Positions 1 through 9,300 of a stretch of DNA of 64,000 bases are shown piece after piece. A program made the position numbers and the translations under genes. The DNA lies in contig NZ_CP116256.1 in NCBI RefSeq assembly GCF_027947575.1, positions 6,262,001 through 6,326,000 of the forward strand. Direction: 5' to 3'. This DNA comes from Streptomyces rubrogriseus. Lineage in GTDB: Bacteria > Actinomycetota > Actinomycetes > Streptomycetales > Streptomycetaceae. Each line of letters opens with the position of its first letter. The first letter of the stretch is position 1. Below the pieces are notes generated by a model. It saw only the letters and a program-made list of their open reading frames with translations, made no database searches and was not told where the DNA came from.

Positions 1-823
1 GGCCGTACTTGTTCTCGTGGTTGCCGGGGACGCACAGCGCGTTGCCCGACTTGACCATGGACATCACGCGGCGCAGCACGCCGGGGCTGTCCGGGCCGCG
101 GTCGACGAGGTCGCCGACGAAGACGGCGGTGCGGCCGTCGGGGTGGACGCCGTCGGTGTAGCCGAGCTTGCCGAGCAGGGTCTCCAGCTCGGCGGCGCAG
201 CCGTGGATGTCGCCGACGATGTCGAAGGGGCCGGTGAGGTGGGTGAGGTCGTTGAACCGCTTCTCGGTGACGACGGTGGCGTGCTCGGCCTCCGCGACGC
301 CGCGCAGCACGTGCACCTTGCGGAAGCCCTCGCGCTCCAGGTGGCGCAGGGAGCGGCGGAGTTCGCGGGTGTGGCGCTGGATGACCCGGCGGGGCATGTC
401 GGCGCGGTCGGTGCGGGTGGCGTTGCGCTCGGCGCAGACCTGCTCGGGCACGTCGAGGACGATGGCGATGGGCAGCACGTCGTGCTTCCTGGCCAGCTCG
501 ATCAGCTGACGCCGGGCGTCCTGCTGCACGTTGGTGGCGTCGACGACGGTGCGGCGGCCGGCGGCGAGCCGCTTGCCCGCGATGTAGTGCAGGACGTCGA
601 AGGCGTCGCGGCTGGCGCTCTGGTCGTTCTCGTCGTCGGCGACCAGGCCCCGGCAGAAGTCGGAGGAGATGACCTCGGTCGGCTTGAAGTGGCGCCGGGC
701 GAAGGTGGACTTGCCGGATCCGGAGGCGCCGATCAGCACGACGAGGGAGAGGTCGGTGACGGGCAGGGCGCGGGCCCGCACGGAGGTGGCTCCGGTGGTG
801 CCGGTGGTGTCTGCGGTGCTCAT
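1..823 (-). CDS. pnkp: Polynucleotide kinase-phosphatase (Pnkp), 3' part of gene outside window
   Basis: RNA end-healing enzyme: the kinase phosphorylates 5'-OH ends and the phosphatase removes 2',3'-cyclic or 3' phosphates. The visible N-terminal 274 residues hold a P-loop kinase with GASGSGKST at about 32-40, then a calcineurin-type phosphatase with GDIHG (about 201), GDLVDRGPD (about 235) and GNHE (about 262). The adenylyltransferase/ligase-like third domain of the family would lie beyond the left edge. The start ATG (823-821) overlaps the hen1 stop (822-820) as ATGA, so the two are translationally coupled. Known family partner: Hen1 methylates the 2'-OH at the repaired 3' end. The product name is secure; completeness cannot be judged. 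Confidence 0.93.
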   Translation of the reverse strand, partial: MSTADTTGTTGATSVRARALPVTDLSLVVLIGASGSGKSTFARRHFKPTEVISSDFCRGLVADDENDQSASRDAFDVLHYIAGKRLAAGRRTVVDATNVQQDARRQLIELARKHDVLPIAIVLDVPEQVCAERNATRTDRADMPRRVIQRHTRELRRSLRHLEREGFRKVHVLRGVAEAEHATVVTEKRFNDLTHLTGPFDIVGDIHGCAAELETLLGKLGYTDGVHPDGRTAVFVGDLVDRGPDSPGVLRRVMSMVKSGNALCVPGNHENKYG

Positions 824-2304
824 GCGGCCTTCGCCTCCTTCTCGGTGGCGGTAGCGGTAGCGGTAGCGGTCAGGGTGAACAGGGCCAGCTGGGTGGGCGG
901 GCCCACCTCCGGGTCGTCGGGTCCCACGGGGCGGAACTCGACGTCGTAGCCGTGGCGTTCGGCGACCGCTCGGGCCCAGGCGCGGAACTCCCCGCGGGTC
1001 CACTCGAAGCGGTGGTCGCGGTGGCGGGCGTGACCGGCGGGCAGGGTCTCCCAGCGCACGTTGTACTCGACGTTGGGGGTGGTGACGACGACGGTACGCG
1101 GACGGGCCGAGCCGAAGACGGCGTACTCCAGGGCGGGCAGCCTCGGCAGGTCGAGGTGCTCGATCACCTCGCTGAGCACGGCGGCGTCGTACCCCTTGAG
1201 GCGCTTGTCGGTGTAGGCGAGGGAACCCTGGAAGAGCCGGACGCGGGCGGCCTGCCGTTCGCCCATGCGGTCCAGCTTGAGCCGCCGGGAGGCGATGGTG
1301 AGGGCGCGCACCGACACGTCCACGCCGACGATCTCGGTGAACCGCGGCTCGCTGAGCAGCTCGCGCACCAGGTGCCCCTCGCCGCAGCCCAGGTCGAGGA
1401 CGCGGGCGGCGGCGTGGTCGCGCAGCGCGGTGAGGATCGCCTCGCGGCGGTGCACGGCGAGCGGGGTCGGCTTCGGCTCCTGCTCGGCCTCCGCCTCGAC
1501 CGCGTTGTCGATCTCCTCGACCTCGCTGTCGTCGGTCTCGGCCAGCCGGATCAGCTCCAGCCGGTCCATCGCCTCGCGGGTCAGGGACCAGCGGCGGGAC
1601 AGGTAGCGGCTGGTGATGAGCTTGTGCTCGGGGTGGCCGGGCAGCCAGCCCGCACCGGCCCGCATCAGCTTGTCGACCTCGTCCGGGGAGACCCAGTAGT
1701 GCTTGGCGTCGTCGAGCACCGGGAGGAGGACGTACAGGTGGCGCAGGGCGTTCGAGAGGGTGAGGGCCTCGGACTCCAGCACGAGCCGGACGTAGCGCGA
1801 GTCGCCCCACTCGGGGAACTCGGTGTCCAGCGGCACCGCCTCGACGGCGACCGCCCAGCCCAGCGGCTCGAACAGGCGCCGCACCAGGTCGGGGCCACCG
1901 CGGGCGGGCAGCGCCGGGATCTCGACGCGCAGCGGCAGCGGTTCGGCGGCACGCTCCGGGCGGGCCTTGCACACGCCGCGCATCGCGCTGGAGAAGACGT
2001 TGCTCAGCGCGACAGCGAGGAGGGACGAGGCCGCGTACGGGCGGTCGTTGACGTACTGGGCGAGGGCCGCGTCGGGGGCGCCGCCGCGGCCCTTGCCCTT
2101 GCCGCGCCTGACCAGCGCCACCGCATCGACCTCCAGCAGCAGCGCGGCCGTGCAGCGCTGGTCCTCCGCCTCGGGGTAGAGCACGTGGGCCGTGCCGAAG
2201 GAGGTGGAGAACGCCTGCGCCTTCTCGGGATGCTTGTGCAGCAGGAAACCGAGGTCGGTCGCGGGGTGCTCGGGGGTGCCTGTGGTGGTGAGGGTCAGGA
2301 ACAT
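820..2304 (-). CDS. hen1: 3'-terminal RNA ribose 2'-O-methyltransferase Hen1
   Basis: Bacterial Hen1 (494 aa), the methyltransferase half of the Pnkp-Hen1 RNA repair complex. The N-terminal half matches the bacterial Hen1 regulatory region that activates Pnkp ligation; it begins MFLTLTTTGTPEHPATDLGF. The C-terminal half is a Rossmann methyltransferase with the SAM loop VLDLGCGEGH (about 300-309) and a metal-binding SEVIEH (about 378-383), followed by a His-rich stretch (GHARHRDHRF). I chose the ATG at 2304 because GGAGAGG lies just upstream and families start at this MFLT; a reading frame extends 32 codons further up through a hairpin and is probably untranslated. A poly-TA-rich tail (TATATATATE) is encoded by a short ggtagc microrepeat at 847-869. 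It is the first gene of a two-gene operon with pnkp. Confidence 0.92.
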   Translation of the reverse strand: MFLTLTTTGTPEHPATDLGFLLHKHPEKAQAFSTSFGTAHVLYPEAEDQRCTAALLLEVDAVALVRRGKGKGRGGAPDAALAQYVNDRPYAASSLLAVALSNVFSSAMRGVCKARPERAAEPLPLRVEIPALPARGGPDLVRRLFEPLGWAVAVEAVPLDTEFPEWGDSRYVRLVLESEALTLSNALRHLYVLLPVLDDAKHYWVSPDEVDKLMRAGAGWLPGHPEHKLITSRYLSRRWSLTREAMDRLELIRLAETDDSEVEEIDNAVEAEAEQEPKPTPLAVHRREAILTALRDHAAARVLDLGCGEGHLVRELLSEPRFTEIVGVDVSVRALTIASRRLKLDRMGERQAARVRLFQGSLAYTDKRLKGYDAAVLSEVIEHLDLPRLPALEYAVFGSARPRTVVVTTPNVEYNVRWETLPAGHARHRDHRFEWTRGEFRAWARAVAERHGYDVEFRPVGPDDPEVGPPTQLALFTLTATATATATEKEAKAA

Positions 2305-2354
2305 GCGGAGGGCCTCTCCGGCTGGTGGACGGGACGGGACGCCGTACGCGCGAG

Positions 2355-2386
2355 AGCCCCCGGGGCGGTACCCCGAGGGCTCCGGC
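2355..2386 (-). terminator. GC-rich hairpin between the LLM gene and hen1
   Basis: On the minus strand GAGCCCTCGGGG pairs with CCCCGGGGGCTC around a 5-base loop, giving 12 pairs with one G-T. It lies about 80 bases after the LLM-oxidoreductase stop and 50 bases before the hen1 start. It has no T-run, so it is either a rho-independent-like Streptomyces terminator for the upstream gene or a structured 5' leader of hen1-pnkp. The sequence cannot separate the two. Confidence 0.5.
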
Positions 2387-2463
2387 AGGACGACGGTCAC
2401 ACGATCGCACAGGGCGGGTGACCGGCGCCTTCGGTTATTCGACCGTTCGACGGGCGGCCGGCT

Positions 2464-3387
2464 TCAGGTCAGTTGCGACTGGACCTGGGAGGAGATCAGC
2501 TCCAGGTGGTCCAGGTCGTCGAGGTCGAGGATCTGGAGGTAGATCCGCTGGGCGCCGGCCTCGGCGTAGCGGCCGATCTTCTCGACGACCTCGGCCGGGG
2601 AGCCCGCGAGGCCGTTGGCCTTCAGCTCCTCCACCTCGCGGCCGATGACGGCGGCGCGCCGGGCGACCTCGGCGTCGTCCTTGCCGACGCAGGCGACGAG
2701 GGCGTTGGAGTAGGTGAGCGCGTCCGCGCCGCGGCCGGCCGCCTCGGCGGCGGCCCGCACCCGGCCGAACTGGCGCCCGGTGTCCTCGATCGAGGCGAAC
2801 GGCATGTTGAACTCGTCGGCGTACTGACCGGCCAGCCGCGGGGTGCGGGTGGCGCCGTGCCCGCCGATGAGCACGGGCACCTTGGCCTGCGCGGGCTTGG
2901 GCAGCGCGGGCGAGTCGGTGAGGTCGTAGAACTTCCCGTGGAAGTCGAAGGTCTTGCCGGTCTCGGTGGCCCACAGACCGGTGACGATGGCCAGCTGCTC
3001 CTCCAGGCGGCCGATCTTCTCCTTCGGGAACGGGATGCCGTAGGCCTTGTGCTCCTCCTCGAACCAGCCGGCGCCCAGGCCCAGCTCGACGCGGCCGCCC
3101 GACATCTGGTCGACCTGCGCGACCTGGATGGCGAGGACGCCGGGCAGGCGGAAGGTGCCGGCGGTCATGAGGGTGCCGAGGCGGATGCGCTTCGTCTCCC
3201 GGGCGAGTCCGGCGAGGGTGATCCAGGCGTCGGTGGGGCCGGGGAGTCCGTCCACGGCGCCCATGCGGAGGTAGTGGTCGCTGCGGAAGAAGGCGTCGAA
3301 GCCGAGGTCCTCGGTGGCCTTGGCCACGGTGAGCAAGGTGTCGTAGGTGGCCCCCTGCTGGGGCTCGGTGAAGATACGGAGATCCAT
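2464..3387 (-). CDS. LLM-class F420-dependent oxidoreductase
   Basis: Luciferase-like monooxygenase fold (307 aa) of the actinobacterial group that uses reduced F420 rather than FMN. It opens MDLRIFTEPQQGATYDTLL, with the LGFDAFFRSDHY segment at about 30, GLGAGWFEEEH near 105 and PVLIGGHGATRTPRLA near 180, all typical of the family. The start was set at 3387 rather than 3396: AGGA lies 8 bases upstream of 3387, whereas an SD would abut the upper ATG. Substrate unknown. It is monocistronic as far as can be seen, with a 70-base gap to the next gene upstream and a hairpin after it. Confidence 0.85.
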   Translation of the reverse strand: MDLRIFTEPQQGATYDTLLTVAKATEDLGFDAFFRSDHYLRMGAVDGLPGPTDAWITLAGLARETKRIRLGTLMTAGTFRLPGVLAIQVAQVDQMSGGRVELGLGAGWFEEEHKAYGIPFPKEKIGRLEEQLAIVTGLWATETGKTFDFHGKFYDLTDSPALPKPAQAKVPVLIGGHGATRTPRLAGQYADEFNMPFASIEDTGRQFGRVRAAAEAAGRGADALTYSNALVACVGKDDAEVARRAAVIGREVEELKANGLAGSPAEVVEKIGRYAEAGAQRIYLQILDLDDLDHLELISSQVQSQLT

Positions 3388-3457
3388 GTCTTCCATCCTG
3401 CCTGCTCGGCGCGGGGGTACGGCACAGGCTCCCGCCGCGGCGCGCGGGGCGGAGGTC

Positions 3458-3928
3458 TCACCCGGCCTCCCGCTCGGGTAAGTGCGCGTCGCGGTCCGCC
3501 AGTTTGCGCAGCATCTCGAGGACCCGGTCGCGCGACTCGTCCGCCGCGTCGATGGCCTCCATGCACTGCCAGTACGTCGCCTCGTCGTCGGCGGCGCAGG
3601 CGACGCCCACGAGGGCGATGCCGGTCTCGCCGAGCAGGGTGCCCAGGCGCATCAGGGCCTGCCGGGCGTCGCCCAGTTCGGTGAGCTGGGCGGCGCGCAG
3701 CTCGCCCGGGGCCAGCTCCGGGGTGTGCAGCACTCCGCAGCCGCGGCCCGCCAGCTCGGTCAACCCGATGGCCTCGCCGCGCAGTTCGGGCGGTCCGTGG
3801 ACCGCCAGCCGGCTGCCGATCGCCTGGGCCAGTGCCTGCACCTGCCACACCTCCGTCAAAACCTCCGGCACCTCGCCGCCGGCGGCCAGGGCACGCCCAC
3901 TCGTCACGATGAGCCGCACAGCGTCCAT
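3458..3928 (-). CDS. Small conserved Streptomyces protein (DUF6099-like)
   Basis: 156 aa, cytoplasmic, mostly helical, no signal or membrane segment. Two features stand out: the LAQAIGSRLAVHGPPELRG stretch at about 33-51 and a Cys-containing helix (VACAADDEATYWQC) in the C-terminal half. I recall similar single-copy Streptomyces proteins under DUF6099, of unknown function; the family assignment is from memory. The 180 bases upstream are AT-richer and probably hold its promoter. It stands alone between the LLM oxidoreductase and the MazG-like gene. Confidence 0.7.
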   Translation of the reverse strand: MDAVRLIVTSGRALAAGGEVPEVLTEVWQVQALAQAIGSRLAVHGPPELRGEAIGLTELAGRGCGVLHTPELAPGELRAAQLTELGDARQALMRLGTLLGETGIALVGVACAADDEATYWQCMEAIDAADESRDRVLEMLRKLADRDAHLPEREAG

Positions 3929-4111
3929 GCGCTGCCCCCGTCTGTCCGACGCGCTCGCGGCGCGTCCGCCCGAACTCCGTTGTCCACTACCCAGAGTGAA
4001 GGTGTGTGGGGCGAAAAGCCAGAGGAAGGCGGAAATCTTCGGACACCATCGTGATTTCTGGCCGGAACTTGACTGCGGAGAGTGATAACGGAGTGGTCGG
4101 CTCCCCCGGCT

Positions 4112-4456
4112 TCAGTCTTCCGGTGCGCCCGCCACCGGGAACCGGGACTCGTTGCGCTCGATCTTCGCCTCCAGCGCGGCCAGCGGGTCGACTCCGAGTA
4201 CCTCGCAGAACTGGAGGAGGTACGCCAGGACGTCGGCGACCTCGTCCCGGACCCGGTGGGCGGTGTCCGGGTCGGTCATGACGCGGGCCGACTGCTCGGG
4301 CGTCAGCCACTGGAAGATCTCCAGGAGTTCGGAGGCCTCCACGCTCAGCGCGGCGGCCAGGTTCTTGGGGGTGTGGTAGGGCTGCCAGTCGCGCGCGGCG
4401 GCGAACTCGGCCAGCCTGCGCCGCAGTGCGGCGAGGTCACGGGGGTGATCGGTCAC
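4112..4456 (-). CDS. MazG-like nucleotide pyrophosphohydrolase
   Basis: 114 aa all-alpha NTP pyrophosphohydrolase of the MazG/dCTPase-like group, presumably hydrolysing a non-canonical or modified NTP to NMP and PPi. It has the ASELLEIFQW helix (about 41-50) and the DEVADVLAYLL helix (about 71-81), whose acidic residues bind Mg2+ in this fold. The GTG start (4456-4454) overlaps the stop of the ATPase gene upstream (4455-4453), so the two are coupled. The frame stays open further upstream, but only as a shadow of the ATPase gene. Pairing with a chromosomal ATPase is unexplained. Confidence 0.85.
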   Translation of the reverse strand: MTDHPRDLAALRRRLAEFAAARDWQPYHTPKNLAAALSVEASELLEIFQWLTPEQSARVMTDPDTAHRVRDEVADVLAYLLQFCEVLGVDPLAALEAKIERNESRFPVAGAPED

Positions 4457-5652
4457 GGATTCAGGTGTACCACCGTGACGCCGCCCGCCCCGGCCGCCCC
4501 CGCCTGCCCCGTCTCCCCCACCGCTTCGACCGCCCACGACGCGTCGGCGACCGCTCCGACGAGGCGGATGTGTCCACGGTCGCACATCCGCGCGGCCAGC
4601 CGGAGCAGTTCGGCGCGCTGGCGCACGTCGAGGCCGCGGTCGAAGCCGTCGGCGAGGACGGTGAGCGTCTGCAGCGCGGCGGGCACCTCGCCGGCCGGGT
4701 CGACCTCCAGTACGCCGGGTCCGGTGAACAGCACCAGGGCGAGAGCGACGTAGCGCAGCTCGCCGTAGCCGAGGCGGCCGAGGCCGGTGCGGACGCCGTC
4801 GCCCCGGTCGAGGAGCGCGCGGACCACACCGCCGAGGGCCGGTTCGGCCAGGACGTCCTCGACGGGGCCCGCGCATCCGGCACGTACCGCCGCGACGAAC
4901 TGCGCGTGCCGCCGGCCGCACTCGGCGCGGGTGCGCCACAGCACGTCGGCGAGGTTGTCGCAGCTGCCGAGCAGACGCCCCGAGCCGGTGGGTACCGGCT
5001 CCCGCATCCAGCCCGGCCGCGGATCGCAGGCGAAGACGGAGCGCAGCGCGACCACCATCTGCTCGGCCGCCGCGAGCACCCTGCGCTGCCCGTCCGTCTT
5101 GCCGGCCACCCGCAGCGGCAGCAGCGGGGTGCCGAGCCGGTCGTCGGGCAGCGGGGCACGGGTCACGGGCGCCGACCCGGCCGTGTGCCAGGCCGCCTGC
5201 ACGGCACGGCGGCCGGGGTCGCGCAGGGCCGTCTCCAGCAGCACGACGCCGTCCGCGGTCAGCCGCTCCCCCACGATGCGCAGTTCGGGCTCGGCCTGCA
5301 CGGCGACGTCCAGGTGCACCGGCCCCTCCGCGCCGTCGGCCGTGCAGCCGATGCGGAAGCCCCGGCGGTGCTGCGCGTCGGGCCGGGCCCGCTCGGGCAC
5401 GCAGGCGCCCGGGTCCGGGAACACGGCGCCGAGTTCCGCGCCGCCGCCGAGCCGGGCCAGCGCGTCGTACGCCCTGAGGGCGCTGGTCTTGCCGCTGCCG
5501 CTGGGCCCGGCGAGCACGGTGAGCGGCCCGAGCCGCAGCACTGCGCGCCGGTGCCCGGCGAAGGCGGACAGCCGCAGCTGGGTGACGCGGGGGCGGTCGG
5601 GGACCGGCGCGACGGACGCCGGTAACGCGGAGGACGCAGGTGACGCTGCCAT
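4453..5652 (-). CDS. AAA/ABC-type ATPase of the RecF/SMC-like class
   Basis: 399 aa. An N-terminal strand pair (VTQLRLSAFAGHRRAVLRLG) leads into the Walker A loop AGPSGSGKTS at about 49-58, the arrangement of RecF/SMC-like ATPases whose P-loop follows a FKS/FAGH segment. Near residue 295 LGYGELRYVALALVLF resembles the ABC signature region (SxGE then a hydrophobic helix). The Walker B that follows is weak (LEVDPAGE), so ATP hydrolysis is uncertain. No coiled coil is apparent. It is coupled to the MazG-like gene by a GTGA overlap. SD for the ATG at 5652 is poor, and a start a few codons inside is possible. Function unknown. Confidence 0.75.
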   Translation of the reverse strand: MAASPASSALPASVAPVPDRPRVTQLRLSAFAGHRRAVLRLGPLTVLAGPSGSGKTSALRAYDALARLGGGAELGAVFPDPGACVPERARPDAQHRRGFRIGCTADGAEGPVHLDVAVQAEPELRIVGERLTADGVVLLETALRDPGRRAVQAAWHTAGSAPVTRAPLPDDRLGTPLLPLRVAGKTDGQRRVLAAAEQMVVALRSVFACDPRPGWMREPVPTGSGRLLGSCDNLADVLWRTRAECGRRHAQFVAAVRAGCAGPVEDVLAEPALGGVVRALLDRGDGVRTGLGRLGYGELRYVALALVLFTGPGVLEVDPAGEVPAALQTLTVLADGFDRGLDVRQRAELLRLAARMCDRGHIRLVGAVADASWAVEAVGETGQAGAAGAGGVTVVHLNP

Positions 5653-5747
5653 ATGCGGACCGTAGGACTCCGCCGGACGGCGAACCGTTTTGCCCGGACG
5701 GCATTCCTACGATCGGGGGACCGGACGGTCAGGGCCGGAGCGGACCG

Positions 5748-6140
5748 TCACACTCCCGGCACCCCCGCCGCACTCTCCATCAGCCCGTTCACCTCGGTGC
5801 CCGCCGGGGTCAGCAGGAAGACGTTGCGGTCCACCCGGTGCATCCCGCTGGCCAGGCCGAAGACGACGCCCGTACTGAAGTCCAGGACCCGCTTGGCCAC
5901 CTCGCCCTCGGCGCTGGTCAGGTCCAGGAGCACCGGGATCCCCGCCATCAGGGTCTCGGCGACCTCGCGGGCGTCCGCGAACACGTTGATCCTCAGGACG
6001 ACGAAACGGCGGCGCCGCTCCGTCTCCGCCTCGGGCATCGCCCGGTGACCGACCGCGGACGGCCAGGCGTCGCGCCCACGCAGCGGAACTACCTGGGCGA
6101 GCCCTTCCCACTGTTCATCGGTGACGTCGTGGCTGTTCAC
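5748..6140 (-). CDS. SepF-like cell division protein
   Basis: 130 aa from the GTG at 6140 (starting NSHDVTDEQWEGL), or 136 aa from a GTG at 6158. The body is the SepF/DUF552 fold: RRRRFVVLRINVFADAREVAETLMAGIPVLLDLT at about 45-78 and FSTGVVFGLASGMHRVDRNVFLLTPAG at about 92-118. SepF tethers FtsZ to the membrane; Streptomyces carries extra SepF-like paralogues, and the absence of an N-terminal amphipathic membrane helix here fits one of those rather than the canonical SepF. On the minus strand TTGGGC, an 18-base gap and TAAGAA upstream may be its promoter. It is divergent from the FAD/Fe-S gene. Confidence 0.82.
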   Translation of the reverse strand: MNSHDVTDEQWEGLAQVVPLRGRDAWPSAVGHRAMPEAETERRRRFVVLRINVFADAREVAETLMAGIPVLLDLTSAEGEVAKRVLDFSTGVVFGLASGMHRVDRNVFLLTPAGTEVNGLMESAAGVPGV

Positions 6141-6360
6141 CGGCTCCCCCGATTTCACTCGCCTTCATTGCCTGCACCAGCCAATTCTTACGCCAAGTCA
6201 CCCGTTCGGCCCAACAGCGACACGGTTGGCGACGCTCCGTGTCCGGTGATTGTCCGGCGCCGGGCCGGGTACTCAGCGACAGCCGTCGCGCCCGAGCGGG
6301 ACCCGCGAGGGGAGCCACCGCCGCGCAGACGGACGTACGCCGTCACACGAAGGAGTGCCC

Positions 6361-9300
6361 ATGGGTGCGCTGGACCTGCCCGGACCCGTCACACGCGAGG
6401 GGGCACCGCCGAAGGTCGACACCGCCGCCCTCCGGGACGCCCTGCGCGAGCGGGTGGACGGTGAGGTCCGCTTCGACGCCGGGAGCCGGGCCGCCTACTC
6501 CACCGACGCGTCGAACTTCCGGCAGACCCCGCTCGGCGTGGTCGTCCCGCGTACCCCGGAGGCCGGCGTGGAGGCGGTGACCGTGGCCCGGGAGTTCGGC
6601 GCGCCGGTGCTCTCGCGCGGTGGCGGGACCAGCCTGGCCGGGCAATGCACCAACGCGGGCGTGGTCCTCGACTGGTCGAAGTACTGCACCCGGGTGGAGT
6701 CGGTGGACCCCGGCGCCCGCACCTGCGTCGTCCAGCCCGGGATCGTGCTCGACGACCTCAACCGGCAGCTCGCGCCGCACGGCCTGCGCTACGGACCCGA
6801 GCCCGCCACCCACGCCAACTGCACCATCGGCGGCATGATCGGCAACAACTCCTGCGGCGCCACCGCGCAGGCGCACGGCAAGGTCGTGGACAACATCGCC
6901 CGCCTGGAGGTGCTGCTGTACGACGGCACCCGGTTCTGGTGCGGCCGGACGGACGACGAGGAGTACGCCGAGATCGAGCGGCAGGGCGACCTGCGGGCGA
7001 CCGTCTACCGGCGGCTGCGGGCGCTGCGCGACACCTACGGGGACGAGGTCCGCCGCCGGTTCCCGGACGTCCCGCGCCGGGTCTCCGGCTACAACCTGGA
7101 CTCCCTGCTGCCGGAGTTCGGCTTCGACGTGGCAGGGCTGCTGGTGGGCAGCGAGTCGACGCTGGTCACGGTGGTGCGGGCGGAACTGAAGCTGGTTCCG
7201 GTGGTGAAGGAACGCTCCCTGCTCGTGCTCGGGTTCGACAGCATCGACAAGGCCGCCGACGCGGTGCCCGACATCCTGCCGCACGAGCCGATCGCCCTGG
7301 AGGGCGTCGACGCCCGGCTGGTGCGCGACGAGCGGATCAAGCACCTGAACCCCGAGGCGCTGGCCGAGATGCCCGAGGGCAACGCCTACCTGATGGTGCA
7401 GTTCGGCGGGGACACCGTCGAGGAGGCCGACGCGCGGGCGCACCGGATGCTTCAGGCCGTGCACCGCTCCGAACACGACGCCGACTGCGCGTTCCTGGAC
7501 GACCCGTCGCACGAGGAGGACCTGTGGCAGGTCCGCGAGGCCGGGCTCGGCGCCACCGCGCACATCCCGGGCAAGCCCGACACCTTCGAGGGCTGGGAGG
7601 ACTCGGCGGTCTCCCCCGAGAAGCTGGGCGACTACCTGCGACGCCTGCGCGGCCTGTTCGAGGAGTTCGGGTACCTGAGCGACACGGGTCCGAGCCTGTA
7701 CGGCCACTTCGGGCAGGGCTGCGTGCACACCCGGATCCCGTTCGACCTGTACACCGCGGACGGGGTGGCGACGTACCGGAGGTTCATGGAGCGGGCCGCC
7801 GATCTCGTCGTCGAGTTCGGCGGCTCGCTGTCCGGCGAGCACGGGGACGGGCAGAGCCGGGGCGAGCTGCTGGGGCGGATGTTCGGGGATCGGCTCGTGG
7901 AGGCGTTCGGGCGGCTGAAGGCCGTGTTCGACCCGCTGGACCGGATGAACCCGGGGAAGGTCGTCGCGCCGTACCGGCTGGACGACAATCTGCGGCTCGG
8001 CGGTGACTGGGCCCCGTTCGAGCCCCGCGACCTGCGCTTCCGCTTCCCGCACGACGGGGGTTCGTTCTCCCAGGCGGCCAACCGCTGCGTAGGCGTCGGC
8101 AAGTGCCGGCAGCACACCAGCGACGGCACGGTGATGTGCCCGTCGTACCAGGTGACCCGGGAGGAGGAGCACTCGACGCGGGGCCGGGCCCGGCTGCTGT
8201 TCGAGATGCTCGACGGGCACGGGGACGGCGCGATCCGGGACGGCTGGCGTTCGGAGGAGGTCAAGGACGCCCTCGATCTCTGCCTGGCCTGCAAGGGCTG
8301 CAAGAAGGACTGTCCTGCGGACGTGGACATGGCCACGTACAAGGCGGAGTTCCTGTCCCACCACTACGAGGGCCGGCCGTGGCGCCGGCCGCGCTCGGAC
8401 TGGTCGATGGGCTGGCTGCCGGCGCTCGCGCAGGTGGTGGGCCGCACCCGGCTCGCACCGGTCGTCAACGCGCTCACCCACGCGCCGCTGCTGTCGAAGG
8501 CGGCGGTGCTGGTGGCGGGGGTGGCGGACCGGGAGGTGCCGCTGTTCGCCGACGAGACCTTCGAGCGGTGGTTCGCGGAGCACGAGCCGGAGGGCGACGG
8601 GCACCGCGGGTCCGTACTGCTGTGGCCGGACACCTTCACCAACCACTTCCACCCGCACATCGGCCGGGCGGCGGTACGGGTCCTCGAACAGGCGGGCTGG
8701 CGGGTGGAGCTGCCGCACGAGCCGCTGTGCTGCGGGCTGACCTGGGTCTCCACCGGGCAGCTCGGCACGGCGGAGCGGGTCCTCGCCCGTACCGTGCGCG
8801 CCCTGGCCGAGCATGTCCGGTCGGGCGGCCTGGTGGTGGCGCTGGAGCCGAGCTGCACGGCCGTGTTCCGGGCGGACGCGACGGAGCTGTTCCCCGGCGA
8901 CCAGGACGTGCTGCGGCTGGCCGGGCAGACGGTGACCCTGTCGGAGCTGCTCACCGAGCACTCCCCCGGCTACGAGCCGCCGCGGGTCCCGGACCGGTCC
9001 GCGCGCGCGGTCGCCCAGGTGCACTGCCACCAGCACGCGGTACTGGGCTGGGAGGCCGACCGGGAGCTGCTGCGCCGGGCCGGGGTGGACGCGGAACGAC
9101 TGGACTCCGGCTGCTGCGGGCTGGCCGGCAACTTCGGCTTCGAGCGCGGTCACCTGGACGTCAGCGAGGCGTGCGCGGAGCGGGTGCTGCTGCCGCGGCT
9201 GCGGGAGGAGGACGAGTCGACCGTCGTCCTCGCCGACGGGTTCAGCTGCCGCACCCAGATCCACGAGTTCGACAGCGGCGGCCACGAGGGCGTGCACCTG

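Noticed and set aside
2305..2400. N-terminal extension of Hen1 to 2400
   Set aside because: It would be encoded by the hairpin and has no SD; Hen1 proteins begin at the MFLT methionine.
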